DNA of 42,588 bases. It comes from Phycisphaerales bacterium UBA2421. GTDB taxonomy: Bacteria; Planctomycetota; Phycisphaerae; Tepidisphaerales; Tepidisphaeraceae. A program made the position numbers and the translations under genes. Numbering within the stretch: position 1 is the first letter of the stretch; each line of letters starts with the position of its first letter. Below the pieces are notes generated by a model. It saw only the letters and a list, made by a program, of their open reading frames with translations. It was not told where the DNA came from and ran no database searches. Of this stretch, positions 40,694 to 42,588 are shown piece by piece. The DNA is taken from positions 1 through 42,588 of the forward strand of contig DDRH01000052.1 of assembly GCA_002343075.1 (NCBI GenBank), given 5' to 3'.

Positions 40694-42151
40694 ATGGAAA
40701 AGCAGGCATTCGGCGTCGTCGGACTGGGCGTGATGGGCGCAAACCTCGCGCACAACATGGAACGCAACGGTTTTTCTGTCGCCGCGTTCGATCGCAGCGC
40801 CGACAAGACCAACGAGTTCATCCAGAAATCAGCCGACAAGAAGATCAAAGGCGCGCGCTCGCTGGCCGACATGGCGAGCATGCTCGAAAAGCCGCGCCGC
40901 ATCCTGCTGATGGTCCCCGCGGGGGGGCCGGTTGATGCGGTGCTGGCCGAAATCAAGGGCAATCTCGAAGACGGCGATATCGTCATCGATGGCGGCAACA
41001 GTCTGTATGGCGATACCGAACGCCGCGCCAAGCAACTCGACTCCGAAGGCAACGGCATCCGCTTCTTCGGCATGGGCGTCAGCGGCGGCGAAGAGGGCGC
41101 GCTCTGGGGGCCGAGCCTCATGCCCGGCGGCGACCGCGAAAGCTATAACCGCCTCAAGCCCGTCCTCGAAAAAATCGCCGCCAAGGCCCCTTCAGACAAA
41201 GTCCCTTGCGTCACCTATTGCGGCAGCGGCGGGGCGGGGCACTTCGTCAAGATGGTTCACAACGGCATCGAATACGGCGACATGCAGCTTATCGCCGAAG
41301 CCTACGACCTGCTCAAAAACGTCGGCGGCATGAACAACAGCCAGATGAAAGATGTCTTCACCGAGTGGAATGCCGGCGAGCTGCAGAGCTTCCTCATCGA
41401 AGTCACGATGAAAGTCATCGATTTCAAAGACCCCAAAGGCCCGGGCGCACTGGTCGAAAGCATCCGCGATATCGTCGGCATGAAAGGCACCGGCACATGG
41501 ACCATCAAGGCCGCCCTCGATCTGCTGGTCAGCGTCCCCACCATGGCCGCCGCGGTCGATGCGCGCGAGCTTTCCATGCTCAAGACCGAACGCGAAGCCG
41601 CCAGCAAGGTGCTGCAAGGCCCCACGCCTCAGAAGTTTAGCGGCGACGTCAAGGCGTTTGTTAACGACGTGAAGGATGCGCTCTATTGCAGCAAGATTTG
41701 TTCCTACGCACAGGGTATGGCCCTCCTCGCCGCCGCCAATCGGCCTATTCCTAAAGACAAAAACAGTCCCATGGGTTTCGGCTACGGCATGAACCTGCCC
41801 GAATTGCCCATGATCTGGCGCGCCGGGTGCATCATCCGGGCGGTGTTCCTCGAAGAAATCACCAAGGCGTTCAAGGAAAACCCCAGCCTGCCCAATCTGC
41901 TGATGGATCAGCGATTTACAAAAATGATCAACGACCGCCAGGCCGCGTGGCGCCGAGTGGTCACGCAGGGCATCGCCAACGGCATCTGCACCCCCGCGTT
42001 CAGCGCGAGCCTGGCATACTACGACAGCTACCGCCGCGCCCGCCTACCGGGCAATCTCATTCAGGCCCAGCGCGACTACTTCGGCGCGCATACGTTTGAA
42101 CGAAACGATGCGCCGGGCACGTTCATTCATAATGACTGGTCGGCGAAGTAG
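40694..42151 (+). CDS. gnd: 6-phosphogluconate dehydrogenase, decarboxylating
   Basis: This encodes 485 residues and makes ribulose-5-phosphate and NADPH. The N-terminal dinucleotide loop GVVGLGVMGANLAHNM, the IDGGNSLYGDTERR strand, the family signature GMGVSGGEEGALWGPSLMPGG (read in two parts) and KMVHNGIEYGDMQLIAEAYDLL (likewise) are all present. The length is that of the long, dimeric type (Gnd of E. coli). A strong GAGGAAGG precedes the ATG at 40694. Codon use is even more C/G-rich in third positions than in its neighbours, as expected for a highly expressed gene. Confidence 0.97.
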   Translation: MEKQAFGVVGLGVMGANLAHNMERNGFSVAAFDRSADKTNEFIQKSADKKIKGARSLADMASMLEKPRRILLMVPAGGPVDAVLAEIKGNLEDGDIVIDGGNSLYGDTERRAKQLDSEGNGIRFFGMGVSGGEEGALWGPSLMPGGDRESYNRLKPVLEKIAAKAPSDKVPCVTYCGSGGAGHFVKMVHNGIEYGDMQLIAEAYDLLKNVGGMNNSQMKDVFTEWNAGELQSFLIEVTMKVIDFKDPKGPGALVESIRDIVGMKGTGTWTIKAALDLLVSVPTMAAAVDARELSMLKTEREAASKVLQGPTPQKFSGDVKAFVNDVKDALYCSKICSYAQGMALLAAANRPIPKDKNSPMGFGYGMNLPELPMIWRAGCIIRAVFLEEITKAFKENPSLPNLLMDQRFTKMINDRQAAWRRVVTQGIANGICTPAFSASLAYYDSYRRARLPGNLIQAQRDYFGAHTFERNDAPGTFIHNDWSAK

Positions 42152-42158
42152 CCTTAAG

Positions 42159-42197
42159 CCCCTCTCTCCCACTCAGGGAGAGGGCTGGGGTGAGGGG
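42159..42197. repeat. CCCCTCTCTCCC / GGGAGAGGG palindrome after gnd
   Basis: The left arm (42159-42170) pairs with GGGAGAGGG (42176-42184) and is followed by CTGGGGTGAGGGG. Sequences of this kind recur between genes in many bacterial genomes. Here it may act as a transcript-end hairpin for gnd. Confidence 0.6.
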
Positions 42198-42501
42198 ACA
42201 GCGCGGCGGATCGATGTCCCGAAGAACCTGGAAGGCGCACCGCTGCGGCGGTGTACTTCCCTCGCGGTCGAGCGGCGCACGCGCGTCGCCCGTGACCGAA
42301 ACTCAACCGTCTTCACCCCACGAAGGGATCACCTCGGCCCCGCTTCACTCAACCGTGCTGTCGGATCGAGAGGGCGAGCATTGGTTATCTATCGGCGATT
42401 CAGCGCACGCTCTGTCTGTTGAATATCAAACAGCGCGTTGGTTTTTTCCGGTTTGATTATTCTCGCGGAGAATCCACTAAATTGTTATGCTCGGTCATGT
42501 T

Positions 42502-42529
42502 ACGGCGGAAAGCTTGGCGCTTCCGCCGT
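42502..42529. terminator. Perfect 9-bp stem, possible terminator or regulatory hairpin
   Basis: ACGGCGGAA pairs with TTCCGCCGT around a 10-base loop. No T-run follows on either side, so intrinsic termination is uncertain. It sits just upstream of the operator at 42539. Confidence 0.35.
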
Positions 42530-42538
42530 CATGTTATC

Positions 42539-42560
42539 TTGACCGGGCGGTCAATATAAT
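42539..42560 (+). promoter_or_regulatory. TetR-like operator overlapping a -10 box
   Basis: TTGACCG-GG-CGGTCAA (42539-42554) is a perfect 7-2-7 dyad of the kind bound by TetR-family repressors. It abuts a consensus TATAAT (42555-42560). A repressor bound here would block a plus-strand promoter whose gene lies beyond the window. Confidence 0.5.
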
Positions 42561-42588
42561 AAGAGGTTGAACTAAACCGCTGCGCGGT

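Larger units (their letters stand above)
42152..42538. other. Intergenic region after gnd
   Basis: This stretch has a palindrome of the CCCTCTCCC/GGGAGAGGG type directly after the gnd stop and a 9-bp stem at 42502-42529. Open frames across it translate the palindrome and look like no protein, so I call no gene. Confidence 0.4.

Noticed and set aside
42096..42456. Open frames of 88-108 codons after gnd
   Set aside because: One overlaps the end of gnd, and the other runs through the same intergenic DNA. The sequence translates the CCCTCTCCC palindrome (PLSPTQGEGWGEG), a common non-coding artefact.

Overview
The window looks like a chromosomal segment of a planctomycete, probably a Phycisphaerae-type lineage. 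There is no rRNA, so this is inference. It rests on a rearranged division/cell-wall (dcw) cluster that breaks off after ftsQ, a PEP-CTERM protein, and an imuA-imuB-dnaE2 mutasome. Base composition is moderately GC-rich. The MurE DNPR motif points to a meso-diaminopimelate peptidoglycan.

Left part (1-8.2 kb): a partial ORF, a HEAT-repeat lipoprotein, a zinc-dependent MDR dehydrogenase, a QueC-like protein that has lost the PP-loop signature, argS, a secreted S41 C-terminal processing protease and citrate synthase.

Centre (8.3-29.4 kb): a split dcw cluster. On the minus strand, in transcription order, lie murC, murB, an AraC-HTH/receiver regulator, a PEP-CTERM protein, ddl, ftsQ, an unknown membrane protein, mraZ, a gap with a terminator, rsmH, a LysM membrane protein, ftsL-like and ftsI. 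On the plus strand lie an NrnA-type DHH phosphoesterase, murE, murF, mraY, ftsW and murG. murD, ftsA and ftsZ are not in the window. Together these genes make the cytoplasmic and lipid-linked peptidoglycan precursors and most of the septal synthase machinery.

Right part (29.4-36.3 kb): the mutasome operon imuA-imuB-dnaE2 on the minus strand. This is the most remarkable region. It is peppered with palindromic elements whose arms are tandem 8-mers (GGCACGGA, GCGACGAA and GAGACGGA types). Most lie inside the coding sequences and are translated in frame. Because 8 is not a multiple of 3, each such array reads as one cyclic 8-residue peptide in every frame. The three main unit types contain no stop codon in any of the six frames, so they can sit in a gene in any frame and either orientation. 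One element in dnaE2 has a perfect 39-bp inverted repeat enclosing a complete four-helix-bundle S23-family gene, the family found in 23S rRNA intervening sequences. That gene is nested out of frame inside the polymerase gene.

Far right (36.7-42.6 kb): a MoeB/ThiF-rhodanese protein, a glycogen-debranching (amylo-alpha-1,6-glucosidase) enzyme, 6-phosphogluconate dehydrogenase, and at the edge a TetR-like operator overlapping a -10 box that faces a gene beyond the window.
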